Of a stretch of DNA of 64,000 nucleotides, positions 52,532 through 61,845 are shown piece after piece. Numbering within the stretch: position 1 is the stretch's first letter; every line of letters begins with the position of its first letter. The notes beneath the pieces are model-generated. The model did no database searches, was not told the origin of the DNA, and saw only the letters and a program-made list of their open reading frames with translations. The position numbers and the translations under genes were made by a program. The DNA is from an uncultured Bacteroidales bacterium (GTDB lineage: Bacteria; Bacteroidota; Bacteroidia; Bacteroidales; P3): assembly GCA_937886715.1 (NCBI GenBank), contig CAKZZD010000009.1:1-64000 (forward strand), read 5' to 3'.

Positions 52532-53543
52532 CGTAGCTGTAGTCATATTGAATTGGAACGGCCGCGGCATGCTGGAGAAGTTCATGCCGTCGGTGATGGA
52601 GCATACCAACGCCCGAGTGATAGTGGCCGACAACGGGTCGACCGACGATTCGGTCGAGTTCATGAAGAGCCATTATCCCCAGGTGCCCCTGATCCTGATG
52701 GACAAGAACTATGGCTTTGCCGAAGGCTACAATCGGGCGCTGGCGCAGGTGGATGCCGACTATTATGTGCTGTTGAACAGCGATGTGGAGTGCACGCCGG
52801 GATGGGTGGAGCCCGTGGTGGCGATGATGGATCGCAACCCCGATGTGGCCATCGCGCAGCCCAAACTGCTGATGTACGACCAGAAGGACACCTTCGAGTA
52901 TGCCGGCGGTGCCGGCGGCTTTATCGATGCCTATGGATATCCGTTCTGCCGTGGACGCCTGTTCTCGACGGTGGAGAAGGACGAGGGCCAGTATGACGAC
53001 GAGTGCGACGTGTTCTGGGCTACGGGCGCCGCCATGTTTGTCCGCTCGTCGGTGTGGAAGGAGATGGACGGCCTGGACGGCGACTTCTTTGCGCACATGG
53101 AAGAGATCGACTTCTGCTGGCGCACGAAGAATTGCGGCTACCGGGTGCGCTATTGCCCGCAGTCGGTGCTGTATCACGTCGGTGGCGGCACGCTGCCGAA
53201 ATCGTCGCCCTTCAAGACGCAGTTGAATTTCCGCAACAATCTGTCGATGCTGTACAAGAATCTGCCCCAGAGTCGCATGGGGTGGGTGTTGGCGGTGCGC
53301 TGGATGCTCGACCAGGTGGCGGCGCTGAAGTTCCTGCTGGAGGGCCACAAGGGCGAGTACAAGGCGGTGCGTAAGGCACATAAGGAATATCGCGAATGGC
53401 ACGCCAGCCTGAAGGAGAAACGCCGCAAGCTGTCGCCCCACAAGGTGAGCCATGTGTATGGCGGATCGCTGCTGCTGGAGTACTACCTGCTGAGACGCAC
53501 CAGGTTCAGCGACCTGAAAGGCCGCTTCAGCCCGAGCAAATAA
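52524..53543 (+). CDS. Family 2 glycosyltransferase
   Basis: 339 aa. GT-A fold with VVILNWNGRGMLEKF at the N-terminus, the DNGSTDDS motif, a LLNSDVE metal-binding segment (DxD-like), and DGDFFAHMEEIDFCWR, the ED-containing catalytic region. It resembles rhamnosyl-type transferases for cell-surface polysaccharide. Overlap with the acyltransferase gene implies translational coupling; together they suggest lipid A or surface glycan modification. The acceptor is unknown. Confidence 0.9.
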   Translation: MDNVAVVILNWNGRGMLEKFMPSVMEHTNARVIVADNGSTDDSVEFMKSHYPQVPLILMDKNYGFAEGYNRALAQVDADYYVLLNSDVECTPGWVEPVVAMMDRNPDVAIAQPKLLMYDQKDTFEYAGGAGGFIDAYGYPFCRGRLFSTVEKDEGQYDDECDVFWATGAAMFVRSSVWKEMDGLDGDFFAHMEEIDFCWRTKNCGYRVRYCPQSVLYHVGGGTLPKSSPFKTQLNFRNNLSMLYKNLPQSRMGWVLAVRWMLDQVAALKFLLEGHKGEYKAVRKAHKEYREWHASLKEKRRKLSPHKVSHVYGGSLLLEYYLLRRTRFSDLKGRFSPSK

Positions 53544-53561
53544 CCCGTGGCATAAAACAAC

Positions 53562-53612
53562 CGGAGGTCCGGCAGGAAGGCATCGCGTGATGCACCTTGC
53601 CGGACCTCCGTC
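53562..53612. terminator. Bidirectional terminator between convergent genes
   Basis: A 13-bp arm, CGGAGGTCCGGCA (53562-53574), pairs with TGCCGGACCTCCG (53598-53610), with further pairing of AAGG/CCTT and GCATC/GATGC inside. It separates the glycosyltransferase and the OmpH-like gene. Confidence 0.85.
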
Positions 53613-53642
53613 GTTGTGGTGGTGTGGCCTGTGACGGCTACA

Positions 53643-54224
53643 CTATTCTTTCGATTTCACCTTTTTGTATTCGGCGTTCAGGCCTTCGACGATTTCGTTG
53701 GTGATGTCCATTCCGGAGTTCATGTAGAGCGTGGCCTGCTTGGTGAGGATCACGTCGAACTTCTGGTTGGCCTCGTTGTATTCGCGGACGAAGGCATAGA
53801 TGGCATTCATGATTTTGAGCGTTTCGGCGTTCTGCTTCTCGGCGATTTTGGCCATCAGCTCCTGCTCCAGAGTCTGCATTTTCTCGGCGCGGGTTTTCAG
53901 CTCGGCCTCTTTCTGCTGCTGCTGTGTGAGGGTCATGGTGGAGCCGTTCTGCAGGTAGTTGTTATAGTCGCGCTGGAAGGCGTCGACCTGCTGCTGGCCG
54001 TAGCTGCGCTGCTTCTCGGTGTAGGCCTCCATCTCTTTCTGCATGTCGATGGCATACTGGTATTTGGCCAGCAGCGTGTCGGTGTCGATATAGGCTATCT
54101 TGAGGCCGTTTTCGGAAACCACGGGGGCCGTGGCGTTGGGGTTCTCTTTTGTGTTGTTGTTGCAGGCCGTGGTGCAGAGCATCAGCAGTCCGGCCGCAAT
54201 CATGACGATGGTGTTTTTCTTCAT
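53643..54224 (-). CDS. OmpH/Skp family periplasmic chaperone, lipoprotein form
   Basis: 193 aa. The signal sequence ends in a lipobox LLMLCTTAC, so it is predicted to be a lipoprotein, unlike soluble E. coli Skp. After the lipobox, IAYIDTDTLLAKYQYAIDMQKEME begins the Skp domain, which continues as a long coiled coil (about 60-160) and ends in LNAEYKK. Skp-type chaperones escort outer-membrane proteins in the periplasm. It starts 26 bases after the gltX stop. Confidence 0.88.
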   Translation of the reverse strand: MKKNTIVMIAAGLLMLCTTACNNNTKENPNATAPVVSENGLKIAYIDTDTLLAKYQYAIDMQKEMEAYTEKQRSYGQQQVDAFQRDYNNYLQNGSTMTLTQQQQKEAELKTRAEKMQTLEQELMAKIAEKQNAETLKIMNAIYAFVREYNEANQKFDVILTKQATLYMNSGMDITNEIVEGLNAEYKKVKSKE

Positions 54225-54250
54225 TGCTATAATAAATATGTATTATTTGT

Positions 54251-55780
54251 TCAATTCTCGACTTCTCCGATGGTGTCGATGGCGCGTTGCACGCGGCGGA
54301 TGGTTTCGTCCTTGCCCAGCATCATGACGAGCGTCAGCATGTCCGGGCCCACGGTGCGGCCCACCACGGCCAGACGGAGCGAGTTCATCACTTGTCCCAT
54401 GTTCAGGCCATTGCCCACGATGTAGTCGTCGAGCAGGGCCTTGTGGATGGTGTCGTAGTCGAAATCGACGGTGTTGAGGATCTCGATCACTTTGGCCATG
54501 TGGACGGTCATGCCGCTCTTCCAGCGTTTCTTGATGGCGGCGGGGTCGTATTCGGTAGGGGCTTGGAAGAAGTAGCAGCAGGTATCCCACAGCTCGCTGG
54601 GGAAGGTGATGCGCTCCTTCATCATGCCGCACACTTTCACCACATAGTCGCGGTCGGCTGTGATGCCGTGTTCGCGCAGTTGAGGCTCCATCATGTCGGC
54701 AACAGCCTCGTCGGAGAGTTTCTGGAAATATTCATGGTTGAACCATTTGGCTTTCTCGACGTTGAATTTGGCGCCGCTCTTGCTGATGTGCTCGATGTTG
54801 AACAACTTGATGAGTTCGTCCATCGACATGATCTCCTGGTCGGTGCCGGGGTTCCATCCCAGCAGGGCCAGCATGTTGACCACAGCTTGTGGCAGATAGC
54901 CTTTCTCGCGATAGCCGCTGCTCAGTTCGCCAGTTTTTGGGTCGTGCCAGTCGAGGGGGAATACGGGAAAACCGAGACGGTCGCCATCGCGTTTGCTCAG
55001 TTTGCCGTTGCCTTCCGGTTTCAGCAGAAGGGGCAGGTGGGCAAAGCGCGGCATGGTGTCTTCCCAGCCAAAGGCTCGGTAGAGCATCACATGGAGCGGG
55101 GCAGAGGGCAGCCATTCCTCGCCACGGATCACATGGGTGATCTCCATTGTGTGGTCGTCGACGATGTTGGCCAAATGGTAGGTGGGCATGCCGTCGCTCT
55201 TGTAGAGCACCTTGTCGTCGAGCAGGCGCGAATTCATGGTCACGTCGCCGCGAATCAGGTCGTGGACGGTGATGTCGGTGTTCTCGGGAAATTTGAAACG
55301 CAGCACGTAGGGAGCCCCGCTGGCCAGACGGCTCGACAGCTCTTCGGCAGTCATCGTCAGGCTGTTGTCCATTTCGTGGCGTGTGTTGCAGTCGTATTGG
55401 AAAGTGCGTTTTTGAGCCTCGTATTCTTTGCGTTTGGCATCAAGCGCCTCGGGGGTGTCGAAGGCATAGTAGGCCCAACCGTCGTTCACCAGCTGTTCGG
55501 CATATTGCCTGTACATGGCCTTGCGGTCGCTCTGGCGGTAGGGGCCGTAGGGGCCGCCGATATGCACGCCTTCGTCGAATTTGATGCCAAGCCAGTCGAG
55601 AGCCTCGATGATATACTGTTCTGCTCCCGGCACAAAGCGCGTCTGGTCGGTGTCTTCGATGCGGAGTATCATCTGCCCGCCGTTCTGTCGGGCAAACAGG
55701 TAGTTGTAGAGGGCTGTGCGGACGCCGCCGATATGTAGTGGCCCCGTAGGACTCGGGGCAAATCTGACTCTTACTTTCAT
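54251..55780 (-). CDS. gltX: Glutamyl-tRNA synthetase
   Basis: 509-aa class I synthetase. The HIGH motif is HIGG at residues 16-19 in APSPTGPLHIGGVRTALYN, and KMSKS is KLSKR at 260-264. The zinc-binding region of some bacterial GluRS is not evident. It lies between the outer-membrane beta barrel gene (40-base gap) and the OmpH-like gene on the minus strand. Confidence 0.97.
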   Translation of the reverse strand: MKVRVRFAPSPTGPLHIGGVRTALYNYLFARQNGGQMILRIEDTDQTRFVPGAEQYIIEALDWLGIKFDEGVHIGGPYGPYRQSDRKAMYRQYAEQLVNDGWAYYAFDTPEALDAKRKEYEAQKRTFQYDCNTRHEMDNSLTMTAEELSSRLASGAPYVLRFKFPENTDITVHDLIRGDVTMNSRLLDDKVLYKSDGMPTYHLANIVDDHTMEITHVIRGEEWLPSAPLHVMLYRAFGWEDTMPRFAHLPLLLKPEGNGKLSKRDGDRLGFPVFPLDWHDPKTGELSSGYREKGYLPQAVVNMLALLGWNPGTDQEIMSMDELIKLFNIEHISKSGAKFNVEKAKWFNHEYFQKLSDEAVADMMEPQLREHGITADRDYVVKVCGMMKERITFPSELWDTCCYFFQAPTEYDPAAIKKRWKSGMTVHMAKVIEILNTVDFDYDTIHKALLDDYIVGNGLNMGQVMNSLRLAVVGRTVGPDMLTLVMMLGKDETIRRVQRAIDTIGEVEN

Positions 55781-55820
55781 GAATTAAAGTGTCTGTTGTG
55801 ATTGTCTATTGGTTTGATTA

Positions 55821-56588
55821 TTAAAAGAGAGAGCCAAGTTTATAGGTCAACATCAGCATCACCGACAGATTGTATCCGTTGGGGATTTTCACGTTGACGT
55901 TGTTCTCTCCCTGGTTGCCGTACTGGTTGTTCTCGATGATGCGGAGGATGTCTTCGCCGTCGGAGGTGGCGATGAAACCATAGTCGAGATACAGAGACAG
56001 GTTCAGGTTGTCGCGTTCGTACGAAAGGCCGGCGATGGCGCTGACGTCCAGATGGTTGATGTGGTTGAACACTTTGTTTTCGCCCGGGGCGCCATTGAAG
56101 TTGACGTCATAGTTGGCGTTGGCTGTCGGAATGCCGGGGGTGATTTTACGGTCGCCGTATTTTCCAAACAGGCCCCAGCTGACGGCTGGCCCCACGAATG
56201 CACCCACCACATGGCCTTCCTCGCGCACGGGCAGTTCGAAATGAATGCATGCCAGCACCGGTAGCTGGGCATACCAGGCATCGTAGAAGCCCGTACGGAT
56301 CGAGAAATTGTTGCCGTTTTCGAGCACCTCTCTGAAATGGCTGCCACGGTGGATCAGGTTGAGCCCCGTCTGAAGGTAGAACACCTCGCCGAAGGCACTT
56401 TCTGAACCGTAGAAATTGAAGTTCACATATCCGCCGATGTTCGCTCCCCATGTCGGCGACTTGGTGGCCAGGTCGTCGCGCAAGGTGGCCATACCCAATC
56501 CGAGCTTCACTCCGAAGTCGCCGAATTGTGCAAACGATGTGGTGCCCGTAAGGAGCATCAGTATCAGTAATAACTCTCTCTTTTTCAT
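55821..56588 (-). CDS. PorT-like outer membrane beta-barrel protein
   Basis: 255 aa with signal peptide (MKKRELLLILMLLTGTTSFA). Alternating hydrophobic strands ending in an aromatic residue (VMLMLTYKLGSLF) fit an 8- to 10-strand barrel of the outer_memb_beta-barrel type. Bacteroidota carry many such proteins; some are part of T9SS (PorT), others are unknown. It belongs to a four-gene minus-strand cluster with an S9 peptidase upstream. Confidence 0.75.
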   Translation of the reverse strand: MKKRELLLILMLLTGTTSFAQFGDFGVKLGLGMATLRDDLATKSPTWGANIGGYVNFNFYGSESAFGEVFYLQTGLNLIHRGSHFREVLENGNNFSIRTGFYDAWYAQLPVLACIHFELPVREEGHVVGAFVGPAVSWGLFGKYGDRKITPGIPTANANYDVNFNGAPGENKVFNHINHLDVSAIAGLSYERDNLNLSLYLDYGFIATSDGEDILRIIENNQYGNQGENNVNVKIPNGYNLSVMLMLTYKLGSLF

Positions 56589-56630
56589 GATATGTTCTGT
56601 ATTATTGTTTTCTTGATGATGTGCCCCTCA

Positions 56631-58826
56631 CTACAGTTTGCGCATGATGAAGTCCGTCATCAGCTGGTAGAGGTTGAGACGGGTGTTGCCCGTGTGGTCG
56701 TAGATGCTGTGGTTCTTGTTGGGGTAGATGCGGAATTCGAACTGCTTGCCGGCCTCCTCCAGCTTCTCCACCATCTCGGCGCTGTTCTGGAAGTGCACGT
56801 TGTCGTCGCCGGTGCCATGGATGAGAAGGTAGTTGCCCTTCAGGCGGTCGGCGAAGTTGAGCGGCGAGTTGTCGTCGTAGCCCTTGGCGTTGTCCTTGGG
56901 CAGACCGAGGAAACGCTCGGTGTAGATGTTGTCGTAGTAGCGCCAGTTCATCACGGGGGCCACGGCGATGGCCATCTTGAAGACGTCGTTGCCCTTCAGG
57001 AGGCTGAGCGTCGAGAGGTAGCCTCCGAAGCTCCAGCCCCAGATGCCGATGCGGTCTTTGTCGACCCAGCTCTGCTGACCCAGCCAGCGGGCGGCCTCGA
57101 TGGCGTCCTCGCACTCCATGCGGCCAAGGTCGCCGTAGGTCTGCTTCTTGAAGTCGGCACCGCGGCCGCCGGTACCGCGTCCGTCGAAGCAGAAGACCAC
57201 GTAGCCTTCCTGCGCCAGCATGTGGTACCAGTAGTAGTCCGAGTAGCCGTAGCTGTTCGAGACCTGCTGGTTGCCGGGGCCGCCATAGACGTAGATAAGG
57301 ACGGGGTAGCGCTTGTTCGGGCCGAAGTTGGCAGGCTTGATGGTGTAGCAGTTCAGTTCGGTTCCGTTGCTGGTGGTGAAGGTGCCGAACGACTTGTGCA
57401 TGGTGCCATAGTCGGCCATCTTTTGCTGCAAGGGGGCATTGTCCTGTAGGGTTTTCACCAACTTGCCGGTGGCGTCGTGAAGGGTGTAGACAGGGGCGTG
57501 GTTGGCGTCGCTCCAGGTGCAGATGTAGTATTTGCATCCGTTGCTGAAAGTGGCGCTGTAGGTGCCGATGCCTTTGTGGTTGAGGCAGGCCTTCTTCAAT
57601 TTCTTGCCACCGAAATCGACCATGTAGAGGCTCTTGTTGACGGCACCGTCCTCGCGGCTGGTGTAGTAGAGCTTCTGATTCTTCACGTCGATGCCGGGCA
57701 CGTCGCACACCTCCCAGTTGCCGCTGGTCACCTGCTTCACCAGGTTGCCCTGCATGTCATAGAGGTAGATGTGGCGGTAGCCGTCGCGCTCGCTGGTGAT
57801 GAGCATCTGCTCCTGGGCCTTCTTTCCTTTACCCACGGTGAGGAACTGCCATGTGTCGGGCACCTCGACGTAGGTGTCGCACTTTTCCTCATACAGCATC
57901 TTGCCATCGCTGGTCAGTATCTGCATGTGGCTCTGCAGGCGGTTCATAAGCATGTAGGTCAAGGTGCCGCTGGGCGTCCACTGGAAGCGGGGAATATACT
58001 CCCACGTTTTGTCTGTGGATGCAATACGGGAAGGTTTAGAATTGTCAAGTGCAGACACCCACAGCGATACTTTGCTGTTGTCCTCGCCGGCTTTGGGGTA
58101 CTTGTACTTGTAGTCCTCGGGATACAAGGCGCCCCACATCTGCATGTTGTATTCTTTCACTTTGCTCTCGTCGAAGCGCAGGTAGGCAATCTTCTTCGAG
58201 TCGGGGCTCCACAGGAATCCCTGGGTGATGGCGAACTCCTCCTCGTAGACCCAGTCGGTGGTGCCGTTGATCACCTCGTTCATCTTACCGTCGGTGGTAA
58301 TGGCGTGCTCCTCGAGCGTGGCGAGGTCCATCCAATAGAGGTTGTTGTCGCGCACGAAAGCCACCTTCGTGCCGTCGGGACTGAAGGTGGTGAGGCGCTG
58401 CTTGCCGTTGTTGCTGATCTTGGTGAAGGTCCTGGTCTGGACGTCATAAATGTAATAGTCCGACACACCGCTGTGGCGGTAGATGGGCTCGAAGCCGCTG
58501 CTCAGCAGTATCTTCTGCTCGTCGGTGCTGAAGGCGTATCCTTCCATTGGCGGCAGCGGTTTGGCCTTGCGGCCCATGTCAGGACCACCGAAGAGGCACA
58601 CGTCCTCCACTTTCTCGCCCGTGGCGTAGCTGTACTTGGCGATGCCCGTGCGGCTCATGGTGCAGTAGTGCTCGCCGTCGGCCATCGAGCGTATGCCGTA
58701 GACGCCCATCGCACGGAATGTACCCTTGGTCCAGATGTCTTCCAGGGTGATATTGCCTGTCTGTGCCGTAACGGTTCCGGCTGTGGCAAATAGTGCAAAT
58801 GCCATATATACAATCAGTTTTCTCAT
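56631..58826 (-). CDS. Dipeptidyl-peptidase IV-like S9 serine peptidase
   Basis: 731 aa with a signal peptide (MRKLIVYMAFALFATAGTVTA). The N-terminal about 450 residues form the DPP IV beta-propeller, and the C-terminal about 260 form the alpha/beta hydrolase domain. The catalytic triad is visible: Ser599 (GWSFGGYLS), Asp674 (HGTGDDNVHF) and His706 (NKNHSIYDH). Such enzymes release Xaa-Pro or Xaa-Ala dipeptides from peptides taken up for amino-acid use. The minus-strand -7 element TATATTTG at 58862-58869 is its promoter, probably for the S9-barrel-gltX-OmpH transcript. Confidence 0.93.
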   Translation of the reverse strand: MRKLIVYMAFALFATAGTVTAQTGNITLEDIWTKGTFRAMGVYGIRSMADGEHYCTMSRTGIAKYSYATGEKVEDVCLFGGPDMGRKAKPLPPMEGYAFSTDEQKILLSSGFEPIYRHSGVSDYYIYDVQTRTFTKISNNGKQRLTTFSPDGTKVAFVRDNNLYWMDLATLEEHAITTDGKMNEVINGTTDWVYEEEFAITQGFLWSPDSKKIAYLRFDESKVKEYNMQMWGALYPEDYKYKYPKAGEDNSKVSLWVSALDNSKPSRIASTDKTWEYIPRFQWTPSGTLTYMLMNRLQSHMQILTSDGKMLYEEKCDTYVEVPDTWQFLTVGKGKKAQEQMLITSERDGYRHIYLYDMQGNLVKQVTSGNWEVCDVPGIDVKNQKLYYTSREDGAVNKSLYMVDFGGKKLKKACLNHKGIGTYSATFSNGCKYYICTWSDANHAPVYTLHDATGKLVKTLQDNAPLQQKMADYGTMHKSFGTFTTSNGTELNCYTIKPANFGPNKRYPVLIYVYGGPGNQQVSNSYGYSDYYWYHMLAQEGYVVFCFDGRGTGGRGADFKKQTYGDLGRMECEDAIEAARWLGQQSWVDKDRIGIWGWSFGGYLSTLSLLKGNDVFKMAIAVAPVMNWRYYDNIYTERFLGLPKDNAKGYDDNSPLNFADRLKGNYLLIHGTGDDNVHFQNSAEMVEKLEEAGKQFEFRIYPNKNHSIYDHTGNTRLNLYQLMTDFIMRKL

Positions 58827-58861
58827 TCTTGGGTTTGTTTTTCGGTGGATTCTATGCGATG

Positions 58862-58869
58862 CAAATATA
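58862..58869 (-). promoter_or_regulatory. -7 promoter element of the S9 peptidase gene
   Basis: On the minus strand this reads TATATTTG, 35 bases before the start. Confidence 0.6.
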
Positions 58870-58984
58870 CGAATATTTTTATTAATAAATATTATTTATT
58901 TTAATGTCCACACCGCGGGATGCCAATAAGCAAGGGCGGAGCAACCGAAAGTCGCCCCGCCCTCGTAGGAGTGTTGCCGATGGA

Positions 58985-59506
58985 CTATTCCACCCAGTGC
59001 ACATAGTCGGCCTTGCGGGCGGCGGCTTCGCGCAACGGACCGTCGGCATAGCCCAGAATGCAGTGGCCGATGCCGACATAGTCGCCCTCGATGCCAAGCT
59101 CTTGCAGTATGGCACGACCTTCCTCGCTGTCGAATTCCTCTTTGGCACGGTGGATCCAGCACGAATCCAGCCCCACGGCATGAGCGGCGTTGAGCAGGTT
59201 GGCCATCACCGAGCATCCGTCGTACTGTGCTGTGGGCACCTTGCGGTCGGCCAGCACCACCAGCACCACAGGAGCGCCGTAGAACGGGTCGTTGTCGGTG
59301 CCCCAGATGGCGGCATTCATGCGGCTCAGGCGGTCGCGCAGGGCTTTTTGGGTGACGGCCAGGATCAGAGGGCTCTGCTTGCCGTGGCCGGTAGGGGCAT
59401 AGGTGCCCGCCTTGCACACCTCGGCAATCAGGTCGCGCGGCGGCATCTCGGGACGGTATTTGCGGCAGCTGCGGCGCGTCAGCATATTGACGATGGCAGC
59501 GTTCAT
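58985..59506 (-). CDS. Nitroreductase family protein
   Basis: 173 aa, FMN-dependent. The N-terminus shows the nitroreductase motif (RRSCRKYRPEMPP), then the GTYAPTGHGKQSP segment and the C-terminal GIGHCILGYADG. Its length is at the short end of the family. Substrate is unknown: quinones, nitro compounds or flavins are possible. The start at 59506 overlaps the stop codon of the lipoprotein gene (ATGA), so the two are coupled. Confidence 0.9.
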   Translation of the reverse strand: MNAAIVNMLTRRSCRKYRPEMPPRDLIAEVCKAGTYAPTGHGKQSPLILAVTQKALRDRLSRMNAAIWGTDNDPFYGAPVVLVVLADRKVPTAQYDGCSVMANLLNAAHAVGLDSCWIHRAKEEFDSEEGRAILQELGIEGDYVGIGHCILGYADGPLREAAARKADYVHWVE

Positions 59507-59946
59507 TGCTTGAGGGTTTGTAGCAGGTTGACGATGGTGGACACGGTGTTGGCCTTTTGGGCGATGTTGCTCGAATTCAGTCCGCTGAGGCCAGTGGCGC
59601 CAAGCAGCTGGTCGACAAACGTGTTGGCGGTGCCCTTGGTCAGCAGGCCGGCCGAGCTGGCCACCAGGCCGGCGGTGAAGGCCTTGCGGTAGGCGGCGTT
59701 GTCCTTGTTCTGGTTGATGGCGGTGTAGGCCGAGGCCAGTGCCAGCGCGTTGCTCAGGTTGGTGGCATTCGTCATGTCGATCGTCTTGGTGTCGGAGTAG
59801 GCGCTGTAGAGGCCTCTCACGGCGGTGCCGCAGGTCTGGCCCGCGGTCATGGCCACGGGGTCGCTCGACGCGGCTGACTGAAGCATGCCGCACGAGGTCA
59901 TAGCCAGCGTGGCGAAACACATCAATAGTAGTCCTATCTTTTTCAT
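59503..59946 (-). CDS. Small lipoprotein of unknown function
   Basis: 147 aa. The signal peptide ends in a lipobox (ATLAMTSCG), so the mature protein is lipid-anchored. The remainder is Ala/Thr/Asn-rich and probably helical (SNALALASAYTAINQNKDNAAYRKAFTAG). I do not recognise the family. It is coupled to the nitroreductase, with the promoter -7 element TATCTTTG at 59990-59997 on the minus strand. Confidence 0.75.
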   Translation of the reverse strand: MKKIGLLLMCFATLAMTSCGMLQSAASSDPVAMTAGQTCGTAVRGLYSAYSDTKTIDMTNATNLSNALALASAYTAINQNKDNAAYRKAFTAGLVASSAGLLTKGTANTFVDQLLGATGLSGLNSSNIAQKANTVSTIVNLLQTLKQ

Positions 59947-60147
59947 AATGTGGTTGTTTGGTGATTATTGATTGTTATGTATCTGCATGCAAAGATACAA
60001 CAATTCATCCATATAGTGAATTATTTTTGCCTATGTCTTTGCTGTCGCCGCGCCGTGTAGTGTGGTTCTGTTGGCAGATTCGCCCGCCATGATCCCACGG
60101 CGGGCTTCACCATCCCGACCCGTGGCTTCTACAATTGATGAACGCTT

Positions 60148-60194
60148 GTTGTACGACTGTTGTACGAAAAATGTTCGTACAACAGTCGTACAAC
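60148..60194. repeat. Iteron palindrome, copy 4
   Basis: The arms 60148-60168 and 60174-60194 pair perfectly over 21 bp around the loop AAATG. Each arm is built from the CTGTTGTACGA unit. It lies downstream of hutH beyond its terminator. Confidence 0.9.
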
Positions 60195-60245
60195 AGTCGG
60201 CCATCGGCAGGAGAGGGGCTGGAGCGGATGATATAGGATTAGTAC

Positions 60246-60282
60246 ATAAAAAAGGGCGGCATCCAGCCGGATGCCGCCCTTT
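60246..60282 (-). terminator. Terminator of hutH
   Basis: AAAGGGCGGCATCC with GGATGCCGCCCTTT form a 14-bp stem with a 4-nt loop (AGCC). On the minus strand it is followed by a run of T. Confidence 0.85.
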
Positions 60283-60308
60283 CATATAAGAATGAAGCGT
60301 GTCGAGGT

Positions 60309-61808
60309 TTATTCGACCGTCATGTGCTGCAGGAAGTCGACGCTGGCGTGGATGTGGCGGTACATCACCTGGTCGATGTCGACAAAGTTGACGCACTTGC
60401 GGTAGTCGGCAACCATGTTCTCGATGAAGGGGCTGCTCTTGACACCTTCCTGATGGCGGAAATCGAGGGCCTGTGCGGCGTTGAAAAGCTCGATGGCGAG
60501 CACGCGCTCGGTGTTTTCGCAGACGCGGTAGCACTTGGTGGCAGCGTTGCCGCCCATGCTGACGAGGTCTTCCTGATTCTGGCTGCTGGGGATGCTGTCG
60601 ACGCTGCAGGGGGTGCAGAGCTGTTTGGTCTGGCTGACGATGGCGGCGGCGGTGTATTGCGGAATCATGAAGCCGCTGTTGAGGCCGGGTTTGGCCACCA
60701 GGAAGCTGGGCAGGCCGCGTTTGGCGTCGATGAGCTGGTAGGTGCGTCGTTCGCTGATGGCGCCCAGTTCGGCCACGGCGATGGCCAGGAAGTCGAGCAC
60801 CATGGCGAGGGGTTCGCCGTGGAAGTGGCCACCGCTGATCACCATGTCCTCGTCGGGAAGCACGATGGGGTTGTCGGTGGTGGAGTTGATTTCGGTTTCG
60901 ACCACGGAGGTGACGTAGTTGATGGTGTCTTTGGCGGCGCCATGCACTTGAGGAGCGCAGCGGAAGCTGTAGGGGTCCTGCACGTGCTCTTTGTGGCGGC
61001 TGATCAGCTGGCTGCCTTCGGTGTAGCGGCGTACGGCAGCGGCGGTCTCGAGCTGGCCTTTGTGGGGGCGCACCATGTGGAGGGCCTCGTAGAAGGGCTC
61101 GATGCGGCCGTCGAAGGCGTCGAGGCTGAGGCTGAGGATCATGTCGGCCTGACGGCTCAGGCGGCGTGCCTTGAGCAGGCTCCATACGGCGTAGCTGCTC
61201 ATGAACTGGGTGCCGTTGAGCAGGGCCAAGCCTTCTTTGCTCTGCAGCTCGATGGGCTGCCAGCCCTTTTTGGCATATACCTCGCTGACGTTGCAGCGAC
61301 GGCCCTTATAGTTGACTTCGCCGATGCCGAGGATCGAGGGGAGCATGAGGTTGGCAAGGGGGCAGAGGTCGCCGCTGGCGCCGAGCGATCCTTGCTGGTA
61401 GACGATGGGCAGGATGTCGTCGTTGAAGCAGTCGACGAGACGCTGCACAGTCTGCAGCTGGGCGCCGCTGTAGCCGAAGCAGAAGTTCTGCACTTTGAGG
61501 AGGAGCATGAGACGCACCACCTCGGCCGGCACTTCGTCGCCGACACCGCAGGCGTGGCTCATCACCAGGTTTTTCTGCAGCTGGCTGAGCTGTTCTTTGC
61601 TGATGGAGATGTTGCACAGCGAGCCGAAGCCGGTGGTGACGCCGTAGATGGGCTCTTTCTGGGTTTCCATCTTGTGGTTGAGGTAGTTGCGGCATTTTTC
61701 GATGCGGCGTTTGGCCTCGTCGCTCAGGGCGAGGGTCATGTGCTGGTCAATGATGCGCTGCACCTGGTCAAGGGTGAGGCGCTCTTCGGGGTTGATATAG
61801 TAAACCAT
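60309..61808 (-). CDS. hutH: Histidine ammonia-lyase
   Basis: 499 aa. Converts L-histidine to urocanate + NH3 using the MIO cofactor, formed from Ala144-Ser145-Gly146 in GSLGASGDLCPLA. Length and motifs (GVTTGFGSL, MSSYAVWSLL) fit HAL. The start at 61808 gives the usual N-terminus MVYYINPEERLTL. No hutU, hutI or other histidine-use genes are adjacent. It is 37 bases after the zinc ribbon gene and has its own terminator, and it may also respond to the upstream promoters. Confidence 0.95.
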   Translation of the reverse strand: MVYYINPEERLTLDQVQRIIDQHMTLALSDEAKRRIEKCRNYLNHKMETQKEPIYGVTTGFGSLCNISISKEQLSQLQKNLVMSHACGVGDEVPAEVVRLMLLLKVQNFCFGYSGAQLQTVQRLVDCFNDDILPIVYQQGSLGASGDLCPLANLMLPSILGIGEVNYKGRRCNVSEVYAKKGWQPIELQSKEGLALLNGTQFMSSYAVWSLLKARRLSRQADMILSLSLDAFDGRIEPFYEALHMVRPHKGQLETAAAVRRYTEGSQLISRHKEHVQDPYSFRCAPQVHGAAKDTINYVTSVVETEINSTTDNPIVLPDEDMVISGGHFHGEPLAMVLDFLAIAVAELGAISERRTYQLIDAKRGLPSFLVAKPGLNSGFMIPQYTAAAIVSQTKQLCTPCSVDSIPSSQNQEDLVSMGGNAATKCYRVCENTERVLAIELFNAAQALDFRHQEGVKSSPFIENMVADYRKCVNFVDIDQVMYRHIHASVDFLQHMTVE

Positions 61809-61845
61809 TCTGTGTGTTGTGTTTATGTAGTGATTGAGAGGTCTT

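Larger units (their letters stand above)
59947..60308. other. Intergenic region with promoter, palindrome and terminator
   Basis: Between the lipoprotein gene (minus) and hutH (minus). It holds the -7 element at 59990-59997, iteron palindrome copy 4 at 60148-60194, and the hutH terminator at 60246-60282. No gene is seen in it. Confidence 0.6.
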
